Below are positions 56,545 to 64,000 of a stretch of 64,000 nucleotides of DNA, in pieces (positions within the stretch are counted from its first letter, which is position 1; each line of letters opens with the position of its first letter). The stretch comes from Actinacidiphila acidipaludis (GTDB taxonomy: Bacteria > Actinomycetota > Actinomycetes > Streptomycetales > Streptomycetaceae). The position numbers were made by a program, and so were the translations under genes. The notes beneath the pieces were generated by a model that was not told the DNA's origin, ran no database searches, and saw only the letters and a list, made by a program, of their open reading frames with translations. The stretch spans positions 1-64,000 of the forward strand of contig NZ_JAINZZ010000023.1 in NCBI RefSeq assembly GCF_019890725.1, given 5' to 3'.

Positions 56545-57218
56545 GCGGTGACTATGCCAGCGGACTGTCACTGGGCGCAGGGGCAATTTCACCTGATGGA
56601 CGGTCAGCGGCCTCCGGCCCGGTAGCGGGGTACGGCTTCCGGGGTCCCCCGGGCCCCGTTCCCGTCCTCCGCCCGTGGCCGGTTCCTCGCGCCCCTTCCG
56701 GGGCCCGTCCTGCCCCGCTGGGGTGGGTTCCCGGCCTCCGCCCAGTGGGTGGTTGCTCGCGCAGTTCCCCGCGCCCCTTTCGGGGCTCGTCCTGCCCCCG
56801 GGGGTGCGTTGCCGACTGCCACCTCGTCGTGGCTTGTCGCGCAGTTCCCCGCGCCCCTTTCGGGGCTCGTCCTGCCCCCGGGGGTGCGTTGCCGACTGCC
56901 GGTCCGCTGTGGCTTGTCGCGCTGGGGGCACCCCGGAGGCCGAAGGGGCGCGGGGAACGGCGCGACAAGCCAACGCGGCGGCGCACACGGCAGCAGCGGA
57001 CCGGGGGCACCCCGGAGGCCGAGGGGGCGCGGGGAACTGCGCGACAAGCCAGCCACCGGGCGGAGGACGGGACACACAGCTGAGGGGCAGGACGGGGACC
57101 GGCCGGCGCGGGTGGACGGTACGGGCGGGACCGGGACCGTGATGTGCGGGCCGGGCGCACTCCGTACCCCCCACAGCGGGAGCGTGTTAGCTTCGGCAGC
57201 CCACAACCGGAGGTGCGG
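56545..57218. repeat. Intergenic GC-rich repeat region
   Basis: These 674 bp lack a supported gene. A 60-bp block (56761-56820) is exactly repeated at 56841-56900, with a third degenerate copy near 56680-56745. Inverted relatives (GGGGCGCGGGGAACTGCGCG and similar) follow at 56945-57070. This motif family is widespread in Streptomyces intergenic DNA. The promoter of the PucR-type gene lies at the right end. Confidence 0.8.
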
Positions 57219-58418
57219 ATGGGGACGGCGGTGCTGGGCGCGGTGCTGCGGGACATGGTGGGCGACGACGCGGTCGTGGACGAGGTGATCGCCGCGGCCC
57301 GCACCTCCCCCGAGGTCGCCCGGCTCCCCGTCGCCGAGAACCGCCGGCACGTCGCGGTGCTGCTCGCCTCGGGCCTGGCCTCGTTCGAACGGCCCGGGAC
57401 GGACCCGCCCGACCACGACCCCGTCGCCGCCCTGCTCGGTGCGGACCGGGCCGAGCAGGGCGTCCCGCTGACCGCCCTGCTGAGCGGAGTTCAGGCGGGA
57501 CGGCGGCGGGCCCTGGAGATCGGGGTGGACCGCGGCCGCGCGGCCGGGGTGCCCGACGCCGTGCTGCTCGACGCCCTGCTGCACTTCGACCGGCACGCGG
57601 GCGCGATGGAGCGGCACGTCATCAGCGGTTACCACACCGCGCAGCTCGAACTCGCCCGCACCGCACGGGACGCGCGCACCCAGGTGCTGCGACGACTGCT
57701 GCACGACGGGGCGGAGGCGTTGCCGTCCGACGAGATCGCGCAGGCGGGTCTGGACGCGTCCGCCCGTCACCACTGCGTGCTGTCCGAGGTGACCGATCCG
57801 GTGCGGGCGCGTGCCCTGGAACGTGAACTGGCGGTGCCCGGAGCCCTGTTCGGCCTGGTCGACGGCCGGTTCGCGGGATTGACGCCCCGGCCGCCCGCCC
57901 GACCGTCAGCCGGCCAAGGGCCCCTGGTGCTGGTCTCTCCCGCCGTGCCGCTCGACGGCGTCCCCGCCGCCCATCGGCTGTGCGCGGCGGCGCTGGCCAC
58001 CGCGTCGGCCCACGGCCTGAGCGGCACGCGGCGGCTCACCGGCCTCGCCGCGGAGACGGCACTCGCCGCACAGCCGGCCCTCGCGGCCCTGCTGGCCGGG
58101 GAGTTGCTGGGCGCCCTGGACCCGTCGGACGACTTCCACCGCGATCTGGCCCGCACCGCCCTGACCTACCTCGACCTCGGCCACCGGCTGGACCTGGCCG
58201 CGGCGGCCCTGCACGTGCATCCCAACACCGTGCGGTACCGGCTGACCCGTCTCGCAGGCCTGACCGGGATCCCCGACGCCCTGGACGACCCGCGCGTCCT
58301 GCCCACCCTGCGCTGGTGGTGGGCCCTGCGCACCTGGCTGGACGCGTCGCGGTCGAACGGCACGGTCAGCCGAGCGACTCAGCGGCCTGCTGGTAGTCGG
58401 CGGCCTGGGACGGAGTGA
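57219..58418 (+). CDS. PucR-type helix-turn-helix regulator
   Basis: A 399-aa protein with GGAGG before the ATG at 57219. A sensor-like helical N-terminal domain (about 10-160, RRHVAVLLASGLASFERPG, LTALLSGVQAGRRRALEIGV) precedes a GGDEF-like remnant and the C-terminal HTH_30 domain: LTYLDLGHRLDLAAAALHVH, PNTVRYRLTRLAGLTGIPDA. Such regulators control purine, carbon or secondary metabolism genes. Its last 53 bp overlap, on opposite strands, the lipoprotein gene that ends at 58366. Confidence 0.85.
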   Translation: MGTAVLGAVLRDMVGDDAVVDEVIAAARTSPEVARLPVAENRRHVAVLLASGLASFERPGTDPPDHDPVAALLGADRAEQGVPLTALLSGVQAGRRRALEIGVDRGRAAGVPDAVLLDALLHFDRHAGAMERHVISGYHTAQLELARTARDARTQVLRRLLHDGAEALPSDEIAQAGLDASARHHCVLSEVTDPVRARALERELAVPGALFGLVDGRFAGLTPRPPARPSAGQGPLVLVSPAVPLDGVPAAHRLCAAALATASAHGLSGTRRLTGLAAETALAAQPALAALLAGELLGALDPSDDFHRDLARTALTYLDLGHRLDLAAAALHVHPNTVRYRLTRLAGLTGIPDALDDPRVLPTLRWWWALRTWLDASRSNGTVSRATQRPAGSRRPGTE

Positions 58419-58905
58419 GGATGCGGGAGACCCGGATCAGCGAGGCTCCGACGTAGTAGTGGTACTCGCTGGCCGCCAGCCCCTGGAGCGTGGCGGCCAG
58501 GTGCTGGGCGCGGGCGCGGGCCTGGCCGACGGTGGCATAGGTCTCGATCACACCGCCGAGATCCACCGGGCTCGCCCCGGTCCCGGTCACCTCTCCGGGC
58601 TGGATACGGGAGTCCGTGAAGGCGGCCTTCGACTGGTATCCGCCCGCTTTGCCGAGCAGGTGGTCGGGATCCGTTGCGGAGGTGTAGACCACACTGGTGG
58701 CCATCGCGGAAATGCCCTGCTCCAGGTAGGCGGCGACCTGTTCCGCGCTGCCGAGCCCGACCGGAGCCTTGTGGTCGGCGGCAGACTGCGTGCCGGCGGG
58801 TTGCGTGCCGGCCGCGGCGGTGTCCGCCGCGCAGCCGGCGAGCAGGGGCCCGGCGGCCAGCAGGACAAGGCAGACAGCGGTGACAGATGCGGTACGGATG
58901 CGCAT
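58366..58905 (-). CDS. Small lipoprotein
   Basis: A 179-aa protein from the ATG at 58905 with GGGGGGA upstream. The signal ends in a lipobox (G-P-L-L-A-G-C) at about residue 24. The mature part is helical and polar (LGSAEQVAAYLEQGISAMAT, VIETYATVGQARARAQHLAA, LTPSQAADYQQAAESLG). No named family was recognised. It overlaps the 3' end of the PucR-type gene tail to tail. Confidence 0.75.
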   Translation of the reverse strand: MRIRTASVTAVCLVLLAAGPLLAGCAADTAAAGTQPAGTQSAADHKAPVGLGSAEQVAAYLEQGISAMATSVVYTSATDPDHLLGKAGGYQSKAAFTDSRIQPGEVTGTGASPVDLGGVIETYATVGQARARAQHLAATLQGLAASEYHYYVGASLIRVSRILTPSQAADYQQAAESLG

Positions 58906-59441
58906 GATCCCCCCGGAAGGGCCAGTGAAGGGACACACCGTAACGCCCTGCCCTATGCCTGGGAGGCACTTTGCCGAAGAAGAAGGAACGCGCTCTCACC
59001 GAGCGCCGGCAGGGGTCGTCGGGCCCGGAGCCCCGGCCCGGGGACCGGCCGGCCGCGCGCGTACCCTGGGTAACGGCCGCACCCCCGACGAAGGCGCGGC
59101 ATTCCGGGTCCGGGAAACCGTTCCGGAAGGGCGGGGGAAGCTTCGATGACGGTTTCGGGAGTCCCCGGAATGGGCAGAAGTCAGCGTGTTCACCAAGAAT
59201 AACCGTACGGGCACCAAGCGTGACCGACGAAGAGGCATCAAGCGCCTCACGGAACACTCCACGCCCTCATTCCCCTGAGGTGGAACGGAGTTCGCGACCA
59301 AAACAGGGCAAGCCGCCTCCGGGCTCTCGGAACAGCGGGCGCCGCTGCAGGTTCCTGACATCCTCGGTCGCTTCATTTTGCGCGCCTAATAACAGAGGTG
59401 TATACCGCGGAACTTGATCATCCGGGTTTCGTATTCTGTTG
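58906..59441. other. Intergenic region, no gene supported
   Basis: Only short antisense frames without ribosome sites occur here. The promoter of the leftward lipoprotein must be near 58910-58990. AT content rises toward 59380-59441, where the promoter of the next regulator begins. Confidence 0.4.
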
Positions 59442-59470
59442 TTGACACCCTTCACTCCGCTGCTTAATCT
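59442..59470 (+). promoter_or_regulatory. Consensus-like promoter
   Basis: TTGACA (59442-59447), a 17-bp spacer, TAATCT (59465-59470). Initiation is expected near 59476, giving a ~140-nt leader for the LuxR-like gene at 59616. Confidence 0.8.
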
Positions 59471-59475
59471 CAGCC

Positions 59476-59511
59476 ATGACCCGGCAAGATGACTGCCGGT
59501 CGGGGGCCTGA
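59476..59511 (+). CDS. Candidate leaderless upstream peptide, 11 aa
   Basis: An ATG at 59476 coincides with the predicted transcription start and opens M-T-R-Q-D-D-C-R-S-G-A followed by TGA. A hairpin follows in the leader (AACCAC near 59516 with GTGGTT near 59536). It could be a leader peptide controlling the regulator downstream. There is no direct evidence of translation. Confidence 0.35.
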   Translation: MTRQDDCRSGA

Positions 59512-59615
59512 GGAGAACCACGGGGCTGGTCACCCTGTGGTTGCGAAGTCAACTAGATCATGCATGTGCCCCCGGCAATACGCCGCTGAACAGTCGGATT
59601 ACCACGGGGGACAAC

Positions 59616-60467
59616 GTGGCCAGTGCAAAGCAATTCGCTCAGCTGCCTTTACCACAGACCAGACATAGCCCCTCAATGGCTCTGTCACGGGAAAACGAGG
59701 GACAAAACTCCGCAGACGGTGTGGTGCGCACCCTGCTCGAGGCCAGGGCGCTGATCGACTCGACGATGTCGGCCCACCGCCACGGCGCGGGCCACGCACC
59801 GCTCGCCACGACCGGCACGGAGGCCGGCACCGAGGGCGAGTCCGTCGCGCGGCTCATCGGCGGCGCGGCCCGGCGGGTCACCGCGGTGCTCTCCGGAGAT
59901 CCGGGCCAGTCGGAGGCGGTGGCCACCGGGATCGCCCGGCTCACCGCCGGTCAGCGACGTGCCGACCGCGGCGTCCACCCGGTGGCGATCCGCCTCCTCG
60001 CCGCCCCGCAGGCGCTGGAAACCTCCCTGGTGAGGACGGTCGCGCCGAAGACCCCGCACTGCCAGGTGCGCACGGTCGACAACGAGCTCGACCAGATCCT
60101 GATGGTGGACGGCCGGACCCTGCTCGTACGGTCCGACGGCCCGCCCGGCCACGAGCCGCTGGTGACCGCGATCGAGGAGCCGGGGGCCTGCCGGGCCATC
60201 GAGCTGCTGCTGATCGGCGCCTGGCGGGCGGGCAGTCCGCTGGCCGAGCAGAGCAGGCCGGGGGCCCGCCTGGGCACCCAGATCCGCACCAGCGTGCTGG
60301 AGAGCCTCTACGCCGGCCGGCCCGACGCGGTGGCCGCGGACCGGATGGACATCTCCCTGCGCACCTATCGGCGTCACGTCGCCGACGTCATGCGGGAACT
60401 CGGCGCCGAGTCCCGCTTCCAGGCCGGAGTGCGCGCCGTCGAGCTGCGCCTGCTGGCACACGTCTGA
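59616..60467 (+). CDS. LuxR-like regulator with TTA codon (second of three)
   Basis: A 283-aa protein from a GTG at 59616 with GGGGGA upstream. Residues ~35-60 match the start of the next protein (VVRTLLEARALIDSTM versus DLLKVRALIDSTV). The middle resembles a phospholipase D-like sensor. The C-terminal HTH is R-M-D-I-S-L-R-T-Y-R-R-H-V-A-D-V-M-R-E-L, then G-A-E-S-R-F-Q-A-G-V-R-A-V-E. Residue 12 is encoded by TTA (59649-59651), so translation probably needs the bldA tRNA. It is followed at 27 bp by its paralogue. Confidence 0.82.
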   Translation: MASAKQFAQLPLPQTRHSPSMALSRENEGQNSADGVVRTLLEARALIDSTMSAHRHGAGHAPLATTGTEAGTEGESVARLIGGAARRVTAVLSGDPGQSEAVATGIARLTAGQRRADRGVHPVAIRLLAAPQALETSLVRTVAPKTPHCQVRTVDNELDQILMVDGRTLLVRSDGPPGHEPLVTAIEEPGACRAIELLLIGAWRAGSPLAEQSRPGARLGTQIRTSVLESLYAGRPDAVAADRMDISLRTYRRHVADVMRELGAESRFQAGVRAVELRLLAHV

Positions 60468-60493
60468 TCGCCGATCGTGTCATCGACGGAAAC

Positions 60494-61363
60494 ATGCGCG
60501 GGAGCATGGAAGAAAACACGGTGATATATCGATCGGACGTCCCGCCGGACAAGATGGAGCAGGACCTGCTCAAGGTCCGGGCGCTCATCGATTCCACGGT
60601 CGCGCGACGCCGCCAGAAACTGGCCGAAAACTCACTCGTCAGGAAACTCGGGCTCGGCAGAAAAGAACTGGTCGCCGAAATAGGGCGCCAGGTCAACCGG
60701 TCCCGGAATTCCGTCGACATTCTGCTGCCGGACGACCTGGAAGTCGCCGGCGCCGCATTGGAGGCAGTGAAGGAACGACTCTCCCCGGCCGCACCGACGG
60801 TGACTGTCCGTGTTCTGTGCGCACCCGGGTGCGTGGACGAGAGCCTGGTCCGCCGCATGGAGGAGGATGAGCGGTTGACCGTGCGTACCTCCCGGTCGCA
60901 GGGACTGACCGCCAGCATCATCGACGGCAGGACCGCTCTGGTGTGCGCGGATCCCACATTGGACGCCCGCGCCTCGACGCTCCACGCGCCCTCCGTGATC
61001 CGGGCGCTGGAAAAACTCTTCGAGAGCATGTGGCAGGCTTCGGCGCTCGCCGCCGGGCCGATCGATTTCGGGAACCAGGCCCGCTCGGACATGGCACGCG
61101 AGGTCCTGCGATGCCTGCGCCTGGGTCTCACGGACGAAGTCGCCGCACGCGAGTTGTCCATTTCCGTGCGCACCTATCGACGCTACGTGGCCGACATCAT
61201 GAAGGCGCTCGCCGCCGACTCCCGGTTCCAGGCCGGCGTGCGGGCCGCGGCACTCGGTCTGCTGCCGCCCGGTGGCAAGGGCGGCGGCGATCCGGCGTCC
61301 CGGTCCTCGGGCGCGGGCACCCACGCGGCCGACACCGGCGAACCGGAACCGCCGCACTGCTGA
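60494..61363 (+). CDS. LuxR-like regulator, paralogue (third of three)
   Basis: A 289-aa protein from ATG 60494; ATG 60506 is possible. The N-terminal helices (MEQDLLKVRALIDSTVARRR) and the C-terminal HTH (E-L-S-I-S-V-R-T-Y-R-R-Y-V-A-D-I-M-K-A-L then A-D-S-R-F-Q-A-G-V-R-A-A-A-L-G-L-L) align with the preceding gene, so the two are tandem paralogues. A disordered tail ends the protein. A strong terminator follows. Proteins of this kind are known near peptide biosynthesis clusters, but none is visible here. Confidence 0.82.
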   Translation: MRGSMEENTVIYRSDVPPDKMEQDLLKVRALIDSTVARRRQKLAENSLVRKLGLGRKELVAEIGRQVNRSRNSVDILLPDDLEVAGAALEAVKERLSPAAPTVTVRVLCAPGCVDESLVRRMEEDERLTVRTSRSQGLTASIIDGRTALVCADPTLDARASTLHAPSVIRALEKLFESMWQASALAAGPIDFGNQARSDMAREVLRCLRLGLTDEVAARELSISVRTYRRYVADIMKALAADSRFQAGVRAAALGLLPPGGKGGGDPASRSSGAGTHAADTGEPEPPHC

Positions 61364-61397
61364 ACCTCGGGCGTGGTGCCGGACGGTCCACGCACAG

Positions 61398-61426
61398 CGC
61401 CCCGCCGGGCTCGGCCCGGCGGGGCG
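61398..61426 (+). terminator. Strong hairpin terminator
   Basis: A 12-bp perfect stem, CGCCCCGCCGGG (61398-61409) with CCCGGCGGGGCG (61415-61426), has a 5-nt loop and is followed by TTTCC. Confidence 0.9.
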
Positions 61427-62116
61427 TTTCCGTGCTCGTCTCGCGGGCATCGAGACGCACCGGGACGGACGGTTCCGCCCGGGTGTTCGGGTCAGCGGAG
61501 GCGCGGCCGTCGATCTGCGAGCCGCGCCCCCACCCTTCGGACGCCGTGCTCCCGGGCTGGTCGGCACACCGGGCGGCTTCCGGAAATTCCGCCGGACCGC
61601 AGGGGGGGTGAACGCGGTTGGCGGAATTCACCAGCCCGCTGTTCCGCACCGCGGTTGGGCTGTTGAAAACATTTCTATCCCGCGGGTGAGAGCCGGGGCA
61701 ACTCCGCGGCAGGATAGTGCCATGGGCGCGCGGCTCACGCGCTCCGGACAACCTCCGACCATTCCCCGGCCGCCGGGAAACGAAACCCCCCGAGCATCTT
61801 TCCGTCCCGCGGCAACCCCTGCGACCTGGCACTTTGGTGCCTGAAGGCCGCCGGGCGAGGGCGGCGGAAGCCCGGTGAGAGGGCAGGGGAAAACGCCTCG
61901 GAGTCGCGCCGGATACCGGCGCCGGCAGAATTCGACTCATTCCGGGGAAGCCGCCGAGGACCGCAGTGCGCCGACGCACCCGCCACACGGGAGGTGCCCG
62001 GGAAAGGGGGATGCGGCACCGAATCCGGCACCAGAAATCCGGTCCAGCATTCTCCATTCCCCATACCGTTCAGGCCTTTACGGCCGAACTCCCGCGGCAC
62101 GGCGAGGAAAGGGGGA
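61427..62116. other. 690-bp region without a supported gene
   Basis: Frames on both strands are open but lack ribosome sites, typical third-position GC bias or family-like sequence. A slightly AT-richer patch lies near 61655-61690. It lies between the regulator terminator and the 3' end of the prenyl synthase gene, so it may be decayed sequence. Confidence 0.4.
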
Positions 62117-63160
62117 TCAGCGCGTCCTGGAGGCCACGAAGCCGCAGAGCGAGGCGAGGGCGTGGCGGGCCGGCCGGTCGGGCAGCACGGTCAGGGCGCG
62201 ACGGGCCCGCCGCAGCCGGTCGTCCCGCATGACGCGGGCCTGGTCCACGGCCGGCGACGCGCACAGCAGCGCCAGCGTCCGGGAGCGGGCCTCGGGCGTC
62301 GCGTCCGGCCCGGCCGCCAGCAGCTCCCGCAGTTCCGCGCCCTGCGGGCGGTCGTCCTCCAGGGCCAGCAGCACCGGCAGACTCTCCACACCCACCGCGA
62401 GGTCCCGGCCGCGTTCCTTGCCCAGCCGCTCGGACGGCGCGGTGATGTCGAGCAGGTCGTCGCCGATCTGGAACGCGACGCCCAGGTGCTCGCCGTACTC
62501 GGCCAGGCTGTCGGTCTCCGACGGCGTGGCCCCGGCCTGCAACGCCCCCGCGCAGAGCGAGGAGGCGATCAGCGCGGCCGACTTGCCGGATATCACGGCG
62601 AGATAGTGGTCGAGCCGTCGCTGCCGCTCGGAGGGCCCGACAAGTTCCAGCATCTGGCCCTCGACGAGCCGCCGGGACGTCCGTGCCTGCAACTGCACCA
62701 TGGCCGGGCCGAGTTCGGCGGCGAGCTGGGCGGCCTTGGACAGCAGCCAGTCCCCGGAGAACGTCGCCACGCCGTTGCCCCAGCGGGCGTTGACGCTGCT
62801 CACCCCGTGCCGCGTCTGCGCCTCGTCCATCACGTCGTCGTGGTGCAGCGAGGCGACGTGCACCAGCTCCGCGACCACGGCGGCGGTGACCACGCCGTCC
62901 CAGACCTCCGCACGGCGTTCCGCGGGCCCGAACTCCGCGCCCAGCAGCGTCAGCAGCGGGCGCAGCCGCTTGCCCCCGGCCTCGATGAGGTGCGCCACGA
63001 CCTCGGCCACGAACGGGTCGGCGGCCTCCAGCGAGCACCCCCGCAGCCGCCCCTCGACCACGTCCATGCCGCGGCGCAGCCGGCGTCGCATCCCGGGGTC
63101 ACCGGCGGTCACTTCGGCGATGAGGGAGTGTCGTCTCCATCGTGCGGCAAGCGTGGGCAC
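62117..63160 (-). CDS. Polyprenyl diphosphate synthase
   Basis: A 347-aa trans-isoprenyl diphosphate synthase. The GTG at 63160 has a strong GGAGGAGG site. Upstream codons to 63262 are excluded. The substrate motifs are present: G-G-K-R-L-R-P near residue 62, first Asp-rich motif H-H-D-D-V-M-D, second motif F-Q-I-G-D-D-L-L-D, plus K-S-A-A-L-I-A-S between them. It makes a linear prenyl diphosphate for menaquinone or a carotenoid/terpenoid, and chain length cannot be read with certainty. No isoprenoid partner gene is adjacent inside the window. Confidence 0.92.
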   Translation of the reverse strand: MPTLAARWRRHSLIAEVTAGDPGMRRRLRRGMDVVEGRLRGCSLEAADPFVAEVVAHLIEAGGKRLRPLLTLLGAEFGPAERRAEVWDGVVTAAVVAELVHVASLHHDDVMDEAQTRHGVSSVNARWGNGVATFSGDWLLSKAAQLAAELGPAMVQLQARTSRRLVEGQMLELVGPSERQRRLDHYLAVISGKSAALIASSLCAGALQAGATPSETDSLAEYGEHLGVAFQIGDDLLDITAPSERLGKERGRDLAVGVESLPVLLALEDDRPQGAELRELLAAGPDATPEARSRTLALLCASPAVDQARVMRDDRLRRARRALTVLPDRPARHALASLCGFVASRTR

Positions 63161-63304
63161 GCGGCCTCCTCCGGTCACGGCCCGTGCGACAGGCCCGTAC
63201 TGCCGTGATCGTAGGAACGGAACGGCCGTGACCTCGCGGTTCGCCGGGGAACCTGTCCGCAACCGGCCACCGGGGCCTACTGGTTGGCGCCTGCGGCGGT
63301 CCGC

Positions 63305-63346
63305 GCCGGGCCCCGGCGTCCGTTCGACGCGACGCCGGGGCCCGGC
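63305..63346. terminator. Strong hairpin terminator
   Basis: A 16-bp perfect stem, GCCGGGCCCCGGCGTC (63305-63320) with GACGCCGGGGCCCGGC (63331-63346), has a 10-nt loop. It lies downstream of the gene ending at 63420 and upstream of the prenyl synthase. Confidence 0.9.
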
Positions 63347-63419
63347 ACTTGCAGGTTCATGCCGCGCGCTCGACGCGCGGCCTCATGTCCCCGTGTCCGG
63401 GAGGGACGCCGTCCCTGCC

Positions 63420-64000
63420 TCAGCTCTGCCGGAGCGCGGGCATCGGGATGGGGATGTTGAAACTGGTGGCGCCCGCGCCGACGCCGCCCTCACAGGAGTT
63501 GGGCGGGACCGTGGTCACCCCGCGGGTCGCCGGCCGCTCGGCCGCCCAGAACATGTAGCCGAGGAGCCCGGGGCTGGTGCCGGCGCCCGCGGGTGCCGCG
63601 CTCTGGGTCCACGCGCTGGTCCCGTTGGTCACGGACGACGGGAAGTCCGTGCACTCGGGGCGGACCTGGGAGCCCTCGGCGATGTAGAGGCTGCCGGTGA
63701 ACTTCGCCGGGGCGAGCGGCGGGATCGCCGGGCTGTAGTTGGCCTTGCCGGTCAGGTGCTCCTGCCAGTTGGACTCGGCGCCGGCGGCCGTGGGCTGCTT
63801 GCTGGGCACCATCGCGTTGGCGTAGTCCAGCACCGGGCCGCTGGTGGTGAGCCAGTGGGCGCTGGCGTACTGGTCGAGGTCGATGAGCCAGCGGTCGCCG
63901 GCCGCGACGTCGATGGTCAGCCGCGCGGTGGGGTCGGCGCCCGACGCGTCGTAGGGGTGCGCGGCCCGGTAGGCGTCGATGAACGCCTGGAGCCCGGCGG
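63420..64000 (-). CDS. C-terminal part of a secreted GH18-like protein (partial)
   Basis: An open frame enters from the right edge and ends at 63420 (about 193 residues visible). It reads GLQAFIDAYRAAHPYDASG, LTIDVAAGDRWLIDLDQYAS, VLDYANAMVPSKQP, FTGSLYIAEGSQV and LGYMFWAAERP. The alternation of strands with D-Y-A-N-A-M and a final G-Y-M-F-W resembles the last strands of a GH18 chitinase-like barrel. The catalytic D-x-x-D-x-D-x-E segment would lie off the window. The assignment is tentative. Confidence 0.5.
   Translation of the reverse strand, partial: AGLQAFIDAYRAAHPYDASGADPTARLTIDVAAGDRWLIDLDQYASAHWLTTSGPVLDYANAMVPSKQPTAAGAESNWQEHLTGKANYSPAIPPLAPAKFTGSLYIAEGSQVRPECTDFPSSVTNGTSAWTQSAAPAGAGTSPGLLGYMFWAAERPATRGVTTVPPNSCEGGVGAGATSFNIPIPMPALRQS

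Noticed and set aside
56680..57070. CRISPR-like spaced repeats
   Set aside because: Units are ~80 bp, mostly repeat with no unique spacers, and belong to the GGGGCGCGGGGAA intergenic family; no cas genes.

Overview
The window looks like the chromosome of a Streptomyces or close relative. Base composition is very GC-rich, GTG starts are common, coding regions overlap as ATGA/GTGA, TTA codons are rare, and the gene families are typical of the genus (DUF5753/DUF397 pair, MmyB-type XRE regulator, NsdA-like regulator, Tat amidase, c-di-AMP riboswitch).

Layout. (1) 1-4.46 kb: chromosomal flank with a large secreted FG-GAP repeat protein, a DUF4352-type lipoprotein and the 3' stump of an old tyrosine integrase followed by its terminator. 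(2) 4460-30228: a 25.8-kb integrative element bounded by a perfect 48-bp direct repeat. The right copy is the 3' part of an intact tRNA-Thr(CGU). The element has a rightward transfer module (4.8-12.1 kb: small ICE proteins, DUF6907-type proteins, Spd-like membrane proteins and an FtsK/TraB-type translocase carrying an apparent frameshift). Next is a DUF5753/DUF397 pair. A cargo segment (13.2-22.8 kb) holds an orphan 1515-aa phage tape-measure/lytic transglycosylase gene in an operon with an XRE gene, plus a second tyrosine recombinase. A leftward excision/replication operon (28.0-22.9 kb: excisionase, DUF2742, RepA-like AAA helicase, iteron array, small genes) and a rightward regulator-integrase pair (28.1-30.1 kb) complete it. 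The same 18-bp operator-like sequence occurs upstream of the transfer operon and in the excisionase/regulator intergenic region, suggesting one regulator coordinates excision, replication and transfer.

(3) 30.3-34.8 kb: lipoprotein peptidase, a membrane-anchored hydrolase-like protein, and DNA polymerase III delta'. (4) 34.83-35.36 kb: two ~230-bp inverted copies of a repeat whose internal hairpin is kept by compensatory changes. (5) 35.4-49.2 kb: degenerate asparagine-synthetase-like protein, NsdA-like regulator, LhgO, TrmB, PrsW, Uma2, a hypothetical, GNAT plus FMN reductase, MarR with a divergent FMN-reductase/GNAT fusion, and a methyltransferase with a His-rich insertion. (6) 49.3-64 kb: regulators (XRE-cupin, XRE-MmyB, PucR, three related LuxR-like proteins), an M23 peptidase under a c-di-AMP riboswitch divergent from a TTA-containing Tat amidase, a DUF4240 protein, a lipoprotein, a polyprenyl diphosphate synthase, and the 3' part of a secreted GH18-like protein running off the right edge.

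Strongest leads: the orphan tape-measure operon inside a conjugative-type element, the shared operators at both ends of the element, the iteron origin, the inverted structured repeats, and the interlocked leaderless divergent promoters at 47.2 kb. All family assignments come from reading the sequence; no database search was run.
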